Shown one piece after another: positions 53,871 through 62,902 of a stretch of DNA of 64,000 nt (position 1 is the stretch's first letter; each line of letters begins with the position of its first letter). This DNA is from Moritella marina ATCC 15381 (lineage in GTDB: Bacteria; Pseudomonadota; Gammaproteobacteria; Enterobacterales; Moritellaceae), in the NCBI RefSeq assembly GCF_008931805.1, contig NZ_CP044399.1:1984001-2048000 (forward strand), given 5' to 3'. A program made the position numbers and the translations under genes. The notes under the pieces were generated by a model. The model saw only the letters and a program-made list of their open reading frames with translations. It was not told the origin of the DNA and ran no database searches.

Positions 53871-54968
53871 ATGTTTGATGCCATTAAAGAGTTCATCAAC
53901 CCAAGTAAAAACCCTGATATATCTAAAGCATTCGAATATCAAAATACACATTTGCCAACCTTATGGCTGCTGGGTAAAACAGGTGCTGGTAAATCATCAT
54001 TAATCCAAGCTATTACTGGCGATAGCGATATTGAAGTCGGTAATGGTTTCGAACCTTGTACCATGACATCACACGCATATAATTACCCTAAAGCAACGCC
54101 GTTATTACGTTTTCTTGATACCCGAGGCTTATCAGAAGCGGATTACGATCCAACTGATGATATAGAGATCAGCGCCAAACAGGGCCATGCGTTACTTGTC
54201 ATCGCAAAAGCAGAAGAACCAGAACAAAGCGATGTAATAAAGGCATTGCAGAAAATTAAGAAACAGAACTCCATCAAGAAAATCGTCATCATTCACACTG
54301 CCGTCAAGCAAGTGAGTGCCGATGAGCAAGCTAAAACCGTGCAATATAACCAGCAACAATTCGAAAAAGTATGGGGCGAGCAGCTCACTTACCTTGAAGT
54401 CGATTTTGAATTGGCCAACGGCGATACCTTTGGACTCCCAGCATTAAAAGATAAATTAACTGAGCTATTACCGATTATTCAATCTTTTAATCAACAGCAG
54501 CAACATGCTGATACCGAAGTCGCTAACTTTCAAAAATTAAAAACTGAAATACTCTGGTACGCAGGTTCCGCTGGCGCGGCTGATGCAATACCCGCCGTTG
54601 GTTTAGTCGCAGTGCCAAGCATTCAAGCAAAAATGCTGCACAGTTTGGCAAATCAGTACGGTGTAGATTGGAATAAACAAGCATTTGCGGAGTTTATCGG
54701 AACCTTAGGATCAGGCTTTGCCTTGCAATATGCATCCAAGCTCGGTATTCGCCAATTAGTAAAATTGATTCCAGCTTACGGGCAAACCATAGGCAGTGCC
54801 TCTGCCGCCGTGATTAGTTTTGCCTCCACGTATGCTATTGGCCGCGCTGCATGTAAATACATGTACCATAAAAGCAAAGGCGAAACGGTATCGAATCAAG
54901 ACATGCAGGCCGTTTACAAAGACGCATTAACAAATATTAAAGAGGTCGCAAAAAGTGAGACGCGTTAA
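53871..54968 (+). CDS. Dynamin/YfjP-like GTPase with DUF697-type C-terminus
   Basis: A 365-residue protein. The G domain has G1 GKTGAGKSS at residues 35-43, G3 DTRG near 83 and a HTAVKQ region in the place of G4. The C-terminal half holds two glycine/alanine-rich hydrophobic segments (AGSAGAADAIPAVGLVAVPS, near residue 235, and a second near 310-325), typical of DUF697 membrane-binding proteins. The 3' end overlaps the next GTPase gene by 14 bp. I expect a membrane-linked GTPase pair of unknown role. Confidence 0.75.
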   Translation: MFDAIKEFINPSKNPDISKAFEYQNTHLPTLWLLGKTGAGKSSLIQAITGDSDIEVGNGFEPCTMTSHAYNYPKATPLLRFLDTRGLSEADYDPTDDIEISAKQGHALLVIAKAEEPEQSDVIKALQKIKKQNSIKKIVIIHTAVKQVSADEQAKTVQYNQQQFEKVWGEQLTYLEVDFELANGDTFGLPALKDKLTELLPIIQSFNQQQQHADTEVANFQKLKTEILWYAGSAGAADAIPAVGLVAVPSIQAKMLHSLANQYGVDWNKQAFAEFIGTLGSGFALQYASKLGIRQLVKLIPAYGQTIGSASAAVISFASTYAIGRAACKYMYHKSKGETVSNQDMQAVYKDALTNIKEVAKSETR

Positions 54969-56496
54969 AAACAGTCTAAATCAGTTAGACAAATTATCAA
55001 ATGGCGTCACTGCCGTACTGACACTCGCCATATTATTACCCGTACTAGTACTGTGTGGTTTTGGTTTATACGCCATTATTCAATATGGTTACACTCTGCA
55101 TTTTGCCATTGCACTGGTCGCTAGTTTTTTCCTTTTCTATATACCTTTGCTATTGCTGCGCCGAAAAGCCAACACCCAAGTTGCGACAGTAGCGATAAAC
55201 GCAGACAGCCTAGTAAAAGCCTCTGTTGATTGGTCCGATGCTGAAAATGCCATTTGGCAACGTTTGAATGCAAACATTGAAACACAATTAGCCGAAGATG
55301 ATGCATGGGGATCGTTAAAAAGCCACGGCTTAGTTATCGCCAACATAACAGCGCAAGCATTCTCGCGCGGTGATCTACAATTCTCCGTCACCGACGGTTT
55401 GAAACTACTAGAAGAAGTAAGCCGACGCTATCGTCAAACCCTCAAAGAGAATGTGCCTTTTGTTGAAAGCATCAAAGTCTCACACCTTAAATTTATTTTT
55501 GACCATCAAGACAAAATTGAAACCGGTAAACAAGCAGCGGACTTAATCAGTAAAGCCTATCGCGTCTATCAATTTATTAACCCCGTTGCAGCTGTCACAA
55601 AAGAAGTCCGCAATAAGTTACTCGGTGATATAGCTGGCGATGTTGGGGATAATTTACAACTCAATATGAAGCGGGCATTTTTGCAAGAAGTGGCTGCCGT
55701 CTCTATTGATTTATACAGTGGGCGCTTTGCAATTGACGACCAAGACATCAAAAAAAGTGCTATCGCCGTGGAAGATGAACAAAGTCACCCTAAGCCACTA
55801 GAGCCTCTACGCATTGCCGTTATCGGTCAAATTAGCGCGGGTAAATCATCGCTAATCAACACAATTAAAGGCGCGCTTGACGCTGAAGTAAGCGCACTCC
55901 CCTCAACTAATTCAGTGAATGTCTATAGCTGCGCAGTGGGTGATATCGAAGTGCTGAATCTGGTTGATTTACCCGGCCTTGATGGTAATGAAAATACCAA
56001 TAAAACAGTACTCAAACATGTCACCAATGCAGACATGGTGCTGTGGGTGTTAAAAGCCAACCAATCATCACGCCAACTTGATCGCCAATTTATGCTCAGC
56101 TTAGAAGAGTTTTACGCACACAAGGATAACTTACATCGTAAGAAGCCTGTGTTTACTGGGATCTTAAATCAAGTTGATAAGTTAAAACCATTAGCGCAGT
56201 GGTCGCCGCCGTATGATTTAAGTCAGTCTGATTCAGTCAAAGTGGATACCATCAATAAAGCCATCGAATACAACAAAAAATTACTGAACTTCGATAACAT
56301 TATTCCGACATCATTTTCAGCAGAATCACAACAATGGGGACAAGAAAGCTTAGAGCAACTGATTGCCAATAATGTCGATGACAGTATTAATGTGCAACGT
56401 AATCGACAACGCTTAGAAAGTGGTAATACTAGCGCATCGGCACAATTTAAGCGCGTCTTCAACGGCGGTAAAAGCCTGTTTAAAAACATGATCTAA
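54955..56496 (+). CDS. Membrane-anchored GTPase, partner of the preceding gene
   Basis: A 513-residue protein with a GTG start overlapping the previous gene by 14 bp. Two transmembrane helices at about 17-65 are followed by a helical region (SLVKASVDWSDAE...), then a DUF-type domain, and from about residue 285 a GTPase domain: G1 GQISAGKSS (291-299), switch I PSTNSV, G3 DLPGLDG, G4 NQVDK. It fits the YcjX/YfjP-type GTPase group but I cannot name it exactly. An apparent membrane-associated two-GTPase system. Confidence 0.75.
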   Translation: MRRVKNSLNQLDKLSNGVTAVLTLAILLPVLVLCGFGLYAIIQYGYTLHFAIALVASFFLFYIPLLLLRRKANTQVATVAINADSLVKASVDWSDAENAIWQRLNANIETQLAEDDAWGSLKSHGLVIANITAQAFSRGDLQFSVTDGLKLLEEVSRRYRQTLKENVPFVESIKVSHLKFIFDHQDKIETGKQAADLISKAYRVYQFINPVAAVTKEVRNKLLGDIAGDVGDNLQLNMKRAFLQEVAAVSIDLYSGRFAIDDQDIKKSAIAVEDEQSHPKPLEPLRIAVIGQISAGKSSLINTIKGALDAEVSALPSTNSVNVYSCAVGDIEVLNLVDLPGLDGNENTNKTVLKHVTNADMVLWVLKANQSSRQLDRQFMLSLEEFYAHKDNLHRKKPVFTGILNQVDKLKPLAQWSPPYDLSQSDSVKVDTINKAIEYNKKLLNFDNIIPTSFSAESQQWGQESLEQLIANNVDDSINVQRNRQRLESGNTSASAQFKRVFNGGKSLFKNMI

Positions 56497-56510
56497 GCCA
56501 GGTAAAGTAA

Positions 56511-56544
56511 GTCGTCGATATGAATTAATAACCATATCGACGAC
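56511..56544. terminator. Hairpin between converging GTPase and dsbD units
   Basis: GTCGTCGATATG (56511-56522) and CATATCGACGAC (56533-56544), a 12 bp perfect stem. No long T-run, but the position between converging genes suggests transcript ends. Confidence 0.6.
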
Positions 56545-56569
56545 ACGAGATCATAAGATGAGTATCTGA

Positions 56570-58444
56570 TTAACTGACAGGCACAGCAGCTGCGACCAAT
56601 TCAAGGTGCGCCAAGAACTGTTGTTTATCCATTTCTCCGACAACCCGTAATTGTTGCAACTCCTGACCATTTGTATCAAAGAACAACATACTTGGTGGAC
56701 CAAATAATTGCGTTTGTGCCATCCACTCTGATTGCGCAGTCGTATTGTCGGTAATATCAAACTTCATTGCATTAATGTCTGTCATTTTAGCGACCACATC
56801 TGCATGCGAAAATACCTGCTTATCCATCACTTTACATGATGTACACCAGTCGGCGTACAGATCCACCATAGTCACCGTTTTAGGCGTTGGTAAGTTATTA
56901 ATCGCAGTTTCAATTTGAGTTACCGACGCCGTTTTCATAAATAACGGTTGTGAACCTTGCCCTGCGCCCTTGTTCATCACATCACGTTGGGTGATATGCT
57001 GCAGTGGGTCAGCTAAATCATCAGCCCCTGTCACCACGCCAATCATAAGCATCGCCCCATAAACCAAGGACACGAACACCACTACGTGACGTAACCACAA
57101 TCGACTGACTTGTATATCCGTCATATTATGGATATACATCGCACAGCTAATAATCAACAGCGCCCATAATCCGAGTGCCACCGACGGTGCTGCAAAACGG
57201 CTAATAAGTAAAATAGCAATCGCCAATAACATCACGCCAAAACCTTGTTTAACCCGGATCATCCAAGGGCCACTGCGCGGTAAGAGTTTCCCGCCTGATG
57301 TACCAATAATAACTAACGGAACACCCATGCCTAACGCCATTACAAATAATACACCACCACCGAATAACCAGTCCTGCGTAGTCGATACATATAATAATGC
57401 ACCCGCCAAAGGGGCTGATACACAAGGTGAAACAACCAGAGCCGAAATCGCGCCCATCATGAACACGGTAAATACCTTCCCGCCAGATAATCGCTGTGAT
57501 TGATTATTTAACGCCACCTGTAATCGAGACGGTAATTGCAGTTCATAAACCCCAAACATGGCTAAAGCAAGTAACACAAACAGTCCCGCGAAAATAACCA
57601 ACAACCAGGTCTGTTGCATCGCGGCTTGGATATTTATACCTTGTCCCACAGTCGCCATCAACACGCCGATCATCGCATAACTCGATGCCATGCCGAGCAC
57701 ATACGCTAACGAAATATAAAAACCTTTCCACCCCGTCATGCCATCACCTTGACCACCAATAATACTCGATAAAATCGGGATCATCGGTAATACACAAGGC
57801 GTGAATGCAAGGCCTAAACCGAGCACGAAGAATAAGAACAGAGCTTGAGAACCCCCTGTGCCAGCGAGCATGCTAGCCAAACCTTGACTGTCATTCGCAG
57901 TATCATTAACAGCCGCGACCAACGCGCTATTTTGTGTGGGTATGGAAGAGGTCTCAACCGCACTCACATTAATGGTTTTACGTTGTGGTAAATAACATAA
58001 GCCACTATCGGCACACCCTTGATAACTGACCTTCACATTACCGCTGCCAGTAAAAGGTAACGTGACAGTTAATGCTTGATGGTAAACTTTCACCGAACCA
58101 AAGTTAGGATCTTGTTTCTGCTCTGCAACCACCGAAAACTGCGGTTCAGCTAAACTGATACTGCCATCGAGATCATCAGCAATAGCAGTAAACGAAAAGC
58201 GTTTATGATAAAGGTAATAGCCCGCTTGAGTCGCAAAGTTAAGTACCAATTTTTCGCCATCAGTCGAGCGTGATATGTGAGAGGTGAATGGGAATGCCTC
58301 GTGCACGGTTAAAAATTCGGTCGGTGCATTACTGCTCGTTTGCGCCAAAGCCGGAACACTGACACTCATGAGTAACATCAGGAAAATACTGCACTGCGCA
58401 ACAACCTTGCTTATCTGTTTCGATATGTTTAAAAATGACTTCAT
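56570..58444 (-). CDS. dsbD: Protein-disulfide reductase DsbD
   Basis: A 624-residue three-part protein. After a signal peptide, the periplasmic alpha domain has its cysteine pair in GCADSGLCYLPQRK near residue 147-153. The membrane domain has FTPCVLPM and VSPCVSAPLAG. The C-terminal thioredoxin domain has YADWCTSCKVMDK. Electrons from cytoplasmic thioredoxin reach periplasmic proteins through these pairs. Its start overlaps apbE by 4 bp, so it is the last gene of the operon from 61653. That position suggests it supplies reductant to this specific pathway. Confidence 0.93.
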   Translation of the reverse strand: MKSFLNISKQISKVVAQCSIFLMLLMSVSVPALAQTSSNAPTEFLTVHEAFPFTSHISRSTDGEKLVLNFATQAGYYLYHKRFSFTAIADDLDGSISLAEPQFSVVAEQKQDPNFGSVKVYHQALTVTLPFTGSGNVKVSYQGCADSGLCYLPQRKTINVSAVETSSIPTQNSALVAAVNDTANDSQGLASMLAGTGGSQALFLFFVLGLGLAFTPCVLPMIPILSSIIGGQGDGMTGWKGFYISLAYVLGMASSYAMIGVLMATVGQGINIQAAMQQTWLLVIFAGLFVLLALAMFGVYELQLPSRLQVALNNQSQRLSGGKVFTVFMMGAISALVVSPCVSAPLAGALLYVSTTQDWLFGGGVLFVMALGMGVPLVIIGTSGGKLLPRSGPWMIRVKQGFGVMLLAIAILLISRFAAPSVALGLWALLIISCAMYIHNMTDIQVSRLWLRHVVVFVSLVYGAMLMIGVVTGADDLADPLQHITQRDVMNKGAGQGSQPLFMKTASVTQIETAINNLPTPKTVTMVDLYADWCTSCKVMDKQVFSHADVVAKMTDINAMKFDITDNTTAQSEWMAQTQLFGPPSMLFFDTNGQELQQLRVVGEMDKQQFLAHLELVAAAVPVS

Positions 58445-59328
58445 AGTAATAAAAAATCCGTATTTTGGTGAACATTTAATTGTTCATCAACGAGTGCAAA
58501 ACCGATCTCTTCAGGAACAGTTAAACGAGGGTTAATTGTTAATGCCGTACTCATGATCCCAGCTTGTAAAGCCGTGTCCGCGACAACGGTGACGGAGATA
58601 ACCTGCTTGTGGGTATCCTGCGACGCAAGAATGTGCGAACTTTCATGATCAGCAAACTGTTGTCGTCTTGCATAGTGAGCCGACGTAGTCAGCGCTTGAT
58701 TACGCAAAGGCAAAGCGAACAACGCCTGCGCTTGATCATGGGGATTAATCACACCAACAATAAAATCGTCACCATCCGCTTTCTGACCTGCAACACGAAT
58801 ATCACCACCAAAGTTAATGAGCACGCCACTGCTTGATGCTGATGCTATCGCCAGCGCTTGATCAACAGCGACCTCTTTAATCACACCACCAAGATCTAAC
58901 TGGGTAAGCGGAAAATGTAAGAGTAAACAGTCATCCTCAATTTCCCATGCACTTAGCCCCATATAAGGCGCTGCATCTTGGTATATTTGCTCTCGTGATA
59001 ACGAACTACGTGGTAATAACGCTTTTACTGTACCAACAGTAATATCAAAAATACCCTGTGTTAATGCACTATAATCATGCACCTTGGTTAAAATATCTCG
59101 CGTTTCAGTATCGAGCATTACCCGCTTACCCTCTCGCTGATTAATCAACGTCGTTAACATTGACGTGGCTGAATAGAAGTTAAACTTGTCTTCCAATCGT
59201 TTGGTATTTACTTCTATATCACGGGCTATTTTCGCAGTATTAGTCGCAGCATCAATCGTAATTAAAGTCACTTCACAAGGCACTGTCATCGCCATAAAAT
59301 GATGCGTATAGGCTTGGTTAATAGTCAT
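58441..59328 (-). CDS. apbE: ApbE-family FAD:protein FMN transferase
   Basis: A 295-residue ApbE domain. Visible motifs: FNFYSATSMLTTL near residue 50, GIFDITVG near 93, LDLGGVIKEVAVDQAL near 153 with the conserved DLGG and Lys, NFGGDIRVAG near 180, and ALTTSAHYAR near 220. It differs from most members in having no lipobox or signal peptide: it starts MTINQAYTHHFMAMT. It would transfer FMN from FAD to a Ser/Thr of a partner protein, but I see no clear D-G-x-T/S-G-A-type target in the neighbours. It overlaps DUF3570 by 11 bp and dsbD by 4 bp. Confidence 0.85.
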   Translation of the reverse strand: MTINQAYTHHFMAMTVPCEVTLITIDAATNTAKIARDIEVNTKRLEDKFNFYSATSMLTTLINQREGKRVMLDTETRDILTKVHDYSALTQGIFDITVGTVKALLPRSSLSREQIYQDAAPYMGLSAWEIEDDCLLLHFPLTQLDLGGVIKEVAVDQALAIASASSSGVLINFGGDIRVAGQKADGDDFIVGVINPHDQAQALFALPLRNQALTTSAHYARRQQFADHESSHILASQDTHKQVISVTVVADTALQAGIMSTALTINPRLTVPEEIGFALVDEQLNVHQNTDFLLL

Positions 59329-60535
59329 AAGTCACTCCCACTGCCCACCAATTACTGGCATAACCATTACTCTGCTCGTAATAAGCAGCCAATGCATTCA
59401 TGCGCCATTTAGACGACAACTTAATACTTGCCCCGAGTTCATAGGTATTCGCATTAAAATCACCTAGGCGAATATCTGACGTTGCATACCCTGTTGACGC
59501 AAATGTTGGATCAGCCGCCTTAGGATCAATAAAGAAATTAGCCCCTTGCTGGGTGTACCAAAAATAACCTGGCGCAAACGTTAACCAGTCAGTGACTTTG
59601 ACACTCATTTTACCGCCAACTTGATGCGACATAACGCCCCAATCATCAGTAAAGAATTTATAACGAGGACGAACAACAACGCTGTCGTTAATGCTATAGA
59701 ATGTTTGCAAGTTTACACCACCAGAAATACGGGAGTCTGGACGTGAATCTTGCCCTAAAAATACCTCATCATCCCCAATGGAACCATCACCATCAACATC
59801 TACTTCACGCAATACCGTTAAATAATGATTACTTAAATAACCCGTTTTATAGCCACCATAAGCCGTGAAAATGGCATATAGATTAGGCGTGAATACTTGT
59901 GACATCCCCACTTCCATACTCGAAGTGAAAATATCTTCCCATGCTTGGGCATTGCCCCCATTTTGATATGCTTGGAATGCGAGAGTCTGATCAGTCAGTA
60001 TCGAACCACCAACACTAAACGAGCGGTTTTTAGTACTGTCGGTATAAAACAGCGCTTTTGCATTCGCGCCCATGCTTTTGTAATCTTCCTCTTGCGAGTA
60101 GTTTACGCCTGCAGTCCATTCATCACGGTCTTTATCACGGTAAGTCACATTGGTTGACGCTGAATAACGCGTATCCTCTAATTCAACAGGGCGTATTTCA
60201 TAATTGCCTCGGTAAGGATCATAACCAGCGCGAATAACTTCCGAGGTCATATCCTGTGCATCTTGTGTAATCTGATCATGCGAGCCTGATGAAGGTGTCG
60301 TCGCAACCCAAGCTGGAGATGCGCCAGAGACGGTGTCGTAACCGAATTCAGCCGTGATAGTCCAATCTAAACCGATATTTTTTTCCAATGATAAAATGTT
60401 GTCTCCGGCTTTCACTTTATCGCCATACTCTTCAAAGTTCATATGGTGGATCGAGATATGGTCTGCAGCAGAAACGGATCCAGCAACAAGGCCAAGTAGG
60501 GTTAATGGTAATTTTATATTCATTATTTTATTCAT
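59318..60535 (-). CDS. DUF3570 outer-membrane beta-barrel protein
   Basis: A 405-residue protein with a signal peptide (residues 1-24, SVSA). It opens with IHHMNFEEYGDKVKAGDNILSLEK and runs into a barrel of short aromatic-rich strands, with ITAEFGYDTVSGASP near residue 57 and the C-terminus WAVGVTYDY. This is the DUF3570 pattern. It follows DUF4266 by 60 bp and overlaps apbE. An ATG four codons later is an equally possible start. Confidence 0.82.
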   Translation of the reverse strand: MNKIMNIKLPLTLLGLVAGSVSAADHISIHHMNFEEYGDKVKAGDNILSLEKNIGLDWTITAEFGYDTVSGASPAWVATTPSSGSHDQITQDAQDMTSEVIRAGYDPYRGNYEIRPVELEDTRYSASTNVTYRDKDRDEWTAGVNYSQEEDYKSMGANAKALFYTDSTKNRSFSVGGSILTDQTLAFQAYQNGGNAQAWEDIFTSSMEVGMSQVFTPNLYAIFTAYGGYKTGYLSNHYLTVLREVDVDGDGSIGDDEVFLGQDSRPDSRISGGVNLQTFYSINDSVVVRPRYKFFTDDWGVMSHQVGGKMSVKVTDWLTFAPGYFWYTQQGANFFIDPKAADPTFASTGYATSDIRLGDFNANTYELGASIKLSSKWRMNALAAYYEQSNGYASNWWAVGVTYDY

Positions 60536-60595
60536 CTTTAATTAGTTAAAACAGTTACTACAACAAATTCAATTTACAGCCTTCGATGTGGACAC

Positions 60596-61192
60596 CTAGT
60601 TACAGCCACAACCACCGCCGCCAACGCCATTACCACCAATAGAACCCTGTTTATAGGCAAATACTTTCTCAGAAAAAACATCAAATTCAGGCACCTCACC
60701 TCCAGGTTTCATGGCCTTTTTCGCCAATGTGCCTTTTTGCCATGGCTTAACTGGTTTCACACTAAACCAGTCACTTATTGCAGAGAATAATGACGCATCT
60801 TCCAGCTCTTCACTCGCTTCTTGGCGGGCTAATGCGCGGGTGTTTAAAATGGGATTCTCCGGTACCGTTGTTGGCATAATCGGTGGTGCTATAAGAACTG
60901 GAACTCGAACTGCTGCTGCAGCCGGCTCCGAGATCATCAATTCAGGTTGCAATACGGTAATATGTGACACCTCCACAGGCGCTATCAGGACGGCTTTAGG
61001 TTCATTTTCGAAAGGCTTAACCTTCACAGGAACCACAGATGATTCGACGATGGAGACTGATTGCTGGCCTTGATGAACAACGCGAGAAACCGACTCTTCG
61101 ATTTGAACAACTTCAGCTTGCAGACTAAAACTAGCTATAAATAACGACGAAGATAACAAGGTTAAAGGTGAATAATGTTTCATTGACTTCAT
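60596..61192 (-). CDS. DUF4266 protein with C-terminal Gly-rich CGC tail
   Basis: A 198-residue exported protein. A signal peptide (about residues 4-26) is followed by a proline/valine-rich region of about 115 residues. The conserved DUF4266 part lies at the end: VKPWQKGTLAKKAMKPGG, then FDVFSEKVFAYKQGS, and the final GVGGGGCGCN. Usual DUF4266 proteins are about 70-100 residues and often lipoproteins; here the N-terminal part is much longer and no lipobox is seen. The CGC tail is likely the functional group, for metal, heme, thiol exchange or modification. Its ATG overlaps the thioredoxin stop (ATGA). Confidence 0.8.
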   Translation of the reverse strand: MKSMKHYSPLTLLSSSLFIASFSLQAEVVQIEESVSRVVHQGQQSVSIVESSVVPVKVKPFENEPKAVLIAPVEVSHITVLQPELMISEPAAAAVRVPVLIAPPIMPTTVPENPILNTRALARQEASEELEDASLFSAISDWFSVKPVKPWQKGTLAKKAMKPGGEVPEFDVFSEKVFAYKQGSIGGNGVGGGGCGCN

Positions 61193-61653
61193 TTTCTTAG
61201 TCCCATCGCTTTTAAATCACTCATAACGACGTCACCTATGTGGTTAATCGCACCATAACGCACCTTAAGTACTTGCCCCTGATAAACGTAATACAATGCA
61301 GGCATACCAATCGGCTGAAAATCATCAACAAGTGTCTGTTTATCATCATTTACAATTCTAAAGTTGAGCCCAAGAGATTGCTGGAACGCAATGCCGACAG
61401 CAATGTCCTCATCAACATCCACACCGACCACATCAACACCTAGTACGCTTAATTCAGGGGCTAACCCATTCACTTCCGGTAATTCCGCACGACAAGAAAC
61501 ACACCACTCGGCAAAAAAATCAATCAGTGATACTCGATTTGGATCTAACCCTAGTTGCGCCTGTGCAGATGCAGATAACATCTCACCTTCTTGATACGCA
61601 TGTGCTTGGCTAGACAATAATAATGTGAACACCACAAACCACTTTTTAAACAT
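61189..61653 (-). CDS. TlpA-like periplasmic thioredoxin
   Basis: A 154-residue exported protein starting MFKKWFVVFTLLLSSQAHA. The active site is FFAEWCVSCRAELPEV near residue 49, with CVSC. The cis-proline region reads PIGMPALYYVYQG near residue 118. The start at 61653 has GAGG upstream; a 36-codon extension to 61761 is only an overlap into the TadG gene. It heads the run thioredoxin, DUF4266, DUF3570, apbE, dsbD. Confidence 0.88.
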   Translation of the reverse strand: MFKKWFVVFTLLLSSQAHAYQEGEMLSASAQAQLGLDPNRVSLIDFFAEWCVSCRAELPEVNGLAPELSVLGVDVVGVDVDEDIAVGIAFQQSLGLNFRIVNDDKQTLVDDFQPIGMPALYYVYQGQVLKVRYGAINHIGDVVMSDLKAMGLRK

Positions 61654-61714
61654 AACTACCTCTAATATAATAAATAAAACATTTCTTAAAACTAAAAGCT
61701 TAAAAACTAAAATG

Positions 61715-62902
61715 CTACTGACCCAATACGAGCTTAGGATTAGATTCAACCTTAAGCGCATTCTTAAAATAAGCCGCTAGTTCTGCGCTATTGTTAGCAT
61801 CAAACACCGCATCAGAACGGCCTGCGCATTGTTGAAATTGCTGAATACGGCGAGCAGAAACACCAAAACCAATGAAGCTCACTTCAATATTCAGATTCTG
61901 CTGGATCTCGTTACATAACCCCGCGTTCATTAAGTCATCAAAATGCCCACCGCTATTGTCATCTCCGTCAGTAAATAAAATTAACCGCTGTGTCAGTAAG
62001 GACGATGTCACAGGCGTAATCTTCCATTCCTGCTGCCATTTTTCAGTCAGTGTTCTAGCGCCCCAAATAAAGCCTTGGTAAGAGGCAGTAGTCCCACTAG
62101 TACTTAAGCTGTTAACATACTTAATCACGTTATTGAGATCGTTTGTAAGTGGTAAAATAAATGCCGTCTGACTGCAACGGTCTAACCAAGGTCCCGGTGT
62201 AACCTCTTTGAAATCTAGGCTCCTGGGTGACGAATTTAACGACCTCACAGTTTTATCAGCATCAAAATTACTACCGCGATAGGCCAAACCATCAACGCAT
62301 TTAGGACTTGCTTTAGAGCTGGGTAGCCAAGGTGCTGCAGTCACACCAACACCCGTTTGAAAAGGCACAATAGCAAAGCGAACTTGATTATTACTTGGGT
62401 CAATGTCGCTTATCACATCGGTAATAATTCTTTTTAATTCAGGTAAATCCGATCTCATCGAACCTGAAATATCCAAAACGAGTGAAAAATCAGTTGGATT
62501 TTGAATCACATTCGCCACTAATTTAGCGCTAGAACCGCTGTTTGATGTAACTAAGCTTGAACTGTTAACTTCAACTGGCAGTAATTTATTCATTGCCGGT
62601 TCAAAACGATATTGCACTGATATTTGACAACCATCACTCCTCGTTAAGCGGACACTATTATCAAATACAGGCAGCACAAAATTAGGACGGTAATAATTTA
62701 AAATACTGTCAATAACAGTTGGCTCATCACGTTGTTGATACGTGCAGGCAAGTCCTGCAGCTTCAGCGGCTTGACCTGTTCTCATCACTACTTGGCTGTA
62801 CATCGCAAAAAACACCGTCATGGCTAATAAGCTCATAATCGCAGGTAACATAAACGTGAATGTGAGAGTTATAGCGCCACGTTGACGCGATATGGACATC
62901 AT
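61715..62902 (-). CDS. tadG: TadG-like protein with von Willebrand A domain
   Basis: A 395-residue protein. The N-terminus RQRGAITLTFTFMLPAIMSLLAMTVFF is a TadE/G-type single hydrophobic helix. From about residue 135 a VWA domain follows with the MIDAS motif DISGSMRS near residue 143 and a second metal residue in LFTDGDDNS. TadG-like proteins sit in the envelope with the Flp/Tad pilus machine. The ATG overlaps the stop of the preceding tadF-like gene (ATGA). Confidence 0.82.
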   Translation of the reverse strand: MMSISRQRGAITLTFTFMLPAIMSLLAMTVFFAMYSQVVMRTGQAAEAAGLACTYQQRDEPTVIDSILNYYRPNFVLPVFDNSVRLTRSDGCQISVQYRFEPAMNKLLPVEVNSSSLVTSNSGSSAKLVANVIQNPTDFSLVLDISGSMRSDLPELKRIITDVISDIDPSNNQVRFAIVPFQTGVGVTAAPWLPSSKASPKCVDGLAYRGSNFDADKTVRSLNSSPRSLDFKEVTPGPWLDRCSQTAFILPLTNDLNNVIKYVNSLSTSGTTASYQGFIWGARTLTEKWQQEWKITPVTSSLLTQRLILFTDGDDNSGGHFDDLMNAGLCNEIQQNLNIEVSFIGFGVSARRIQQFQQCAGRSDAVFDANNSAELAAYFKNALKVESNPKLVLGQ

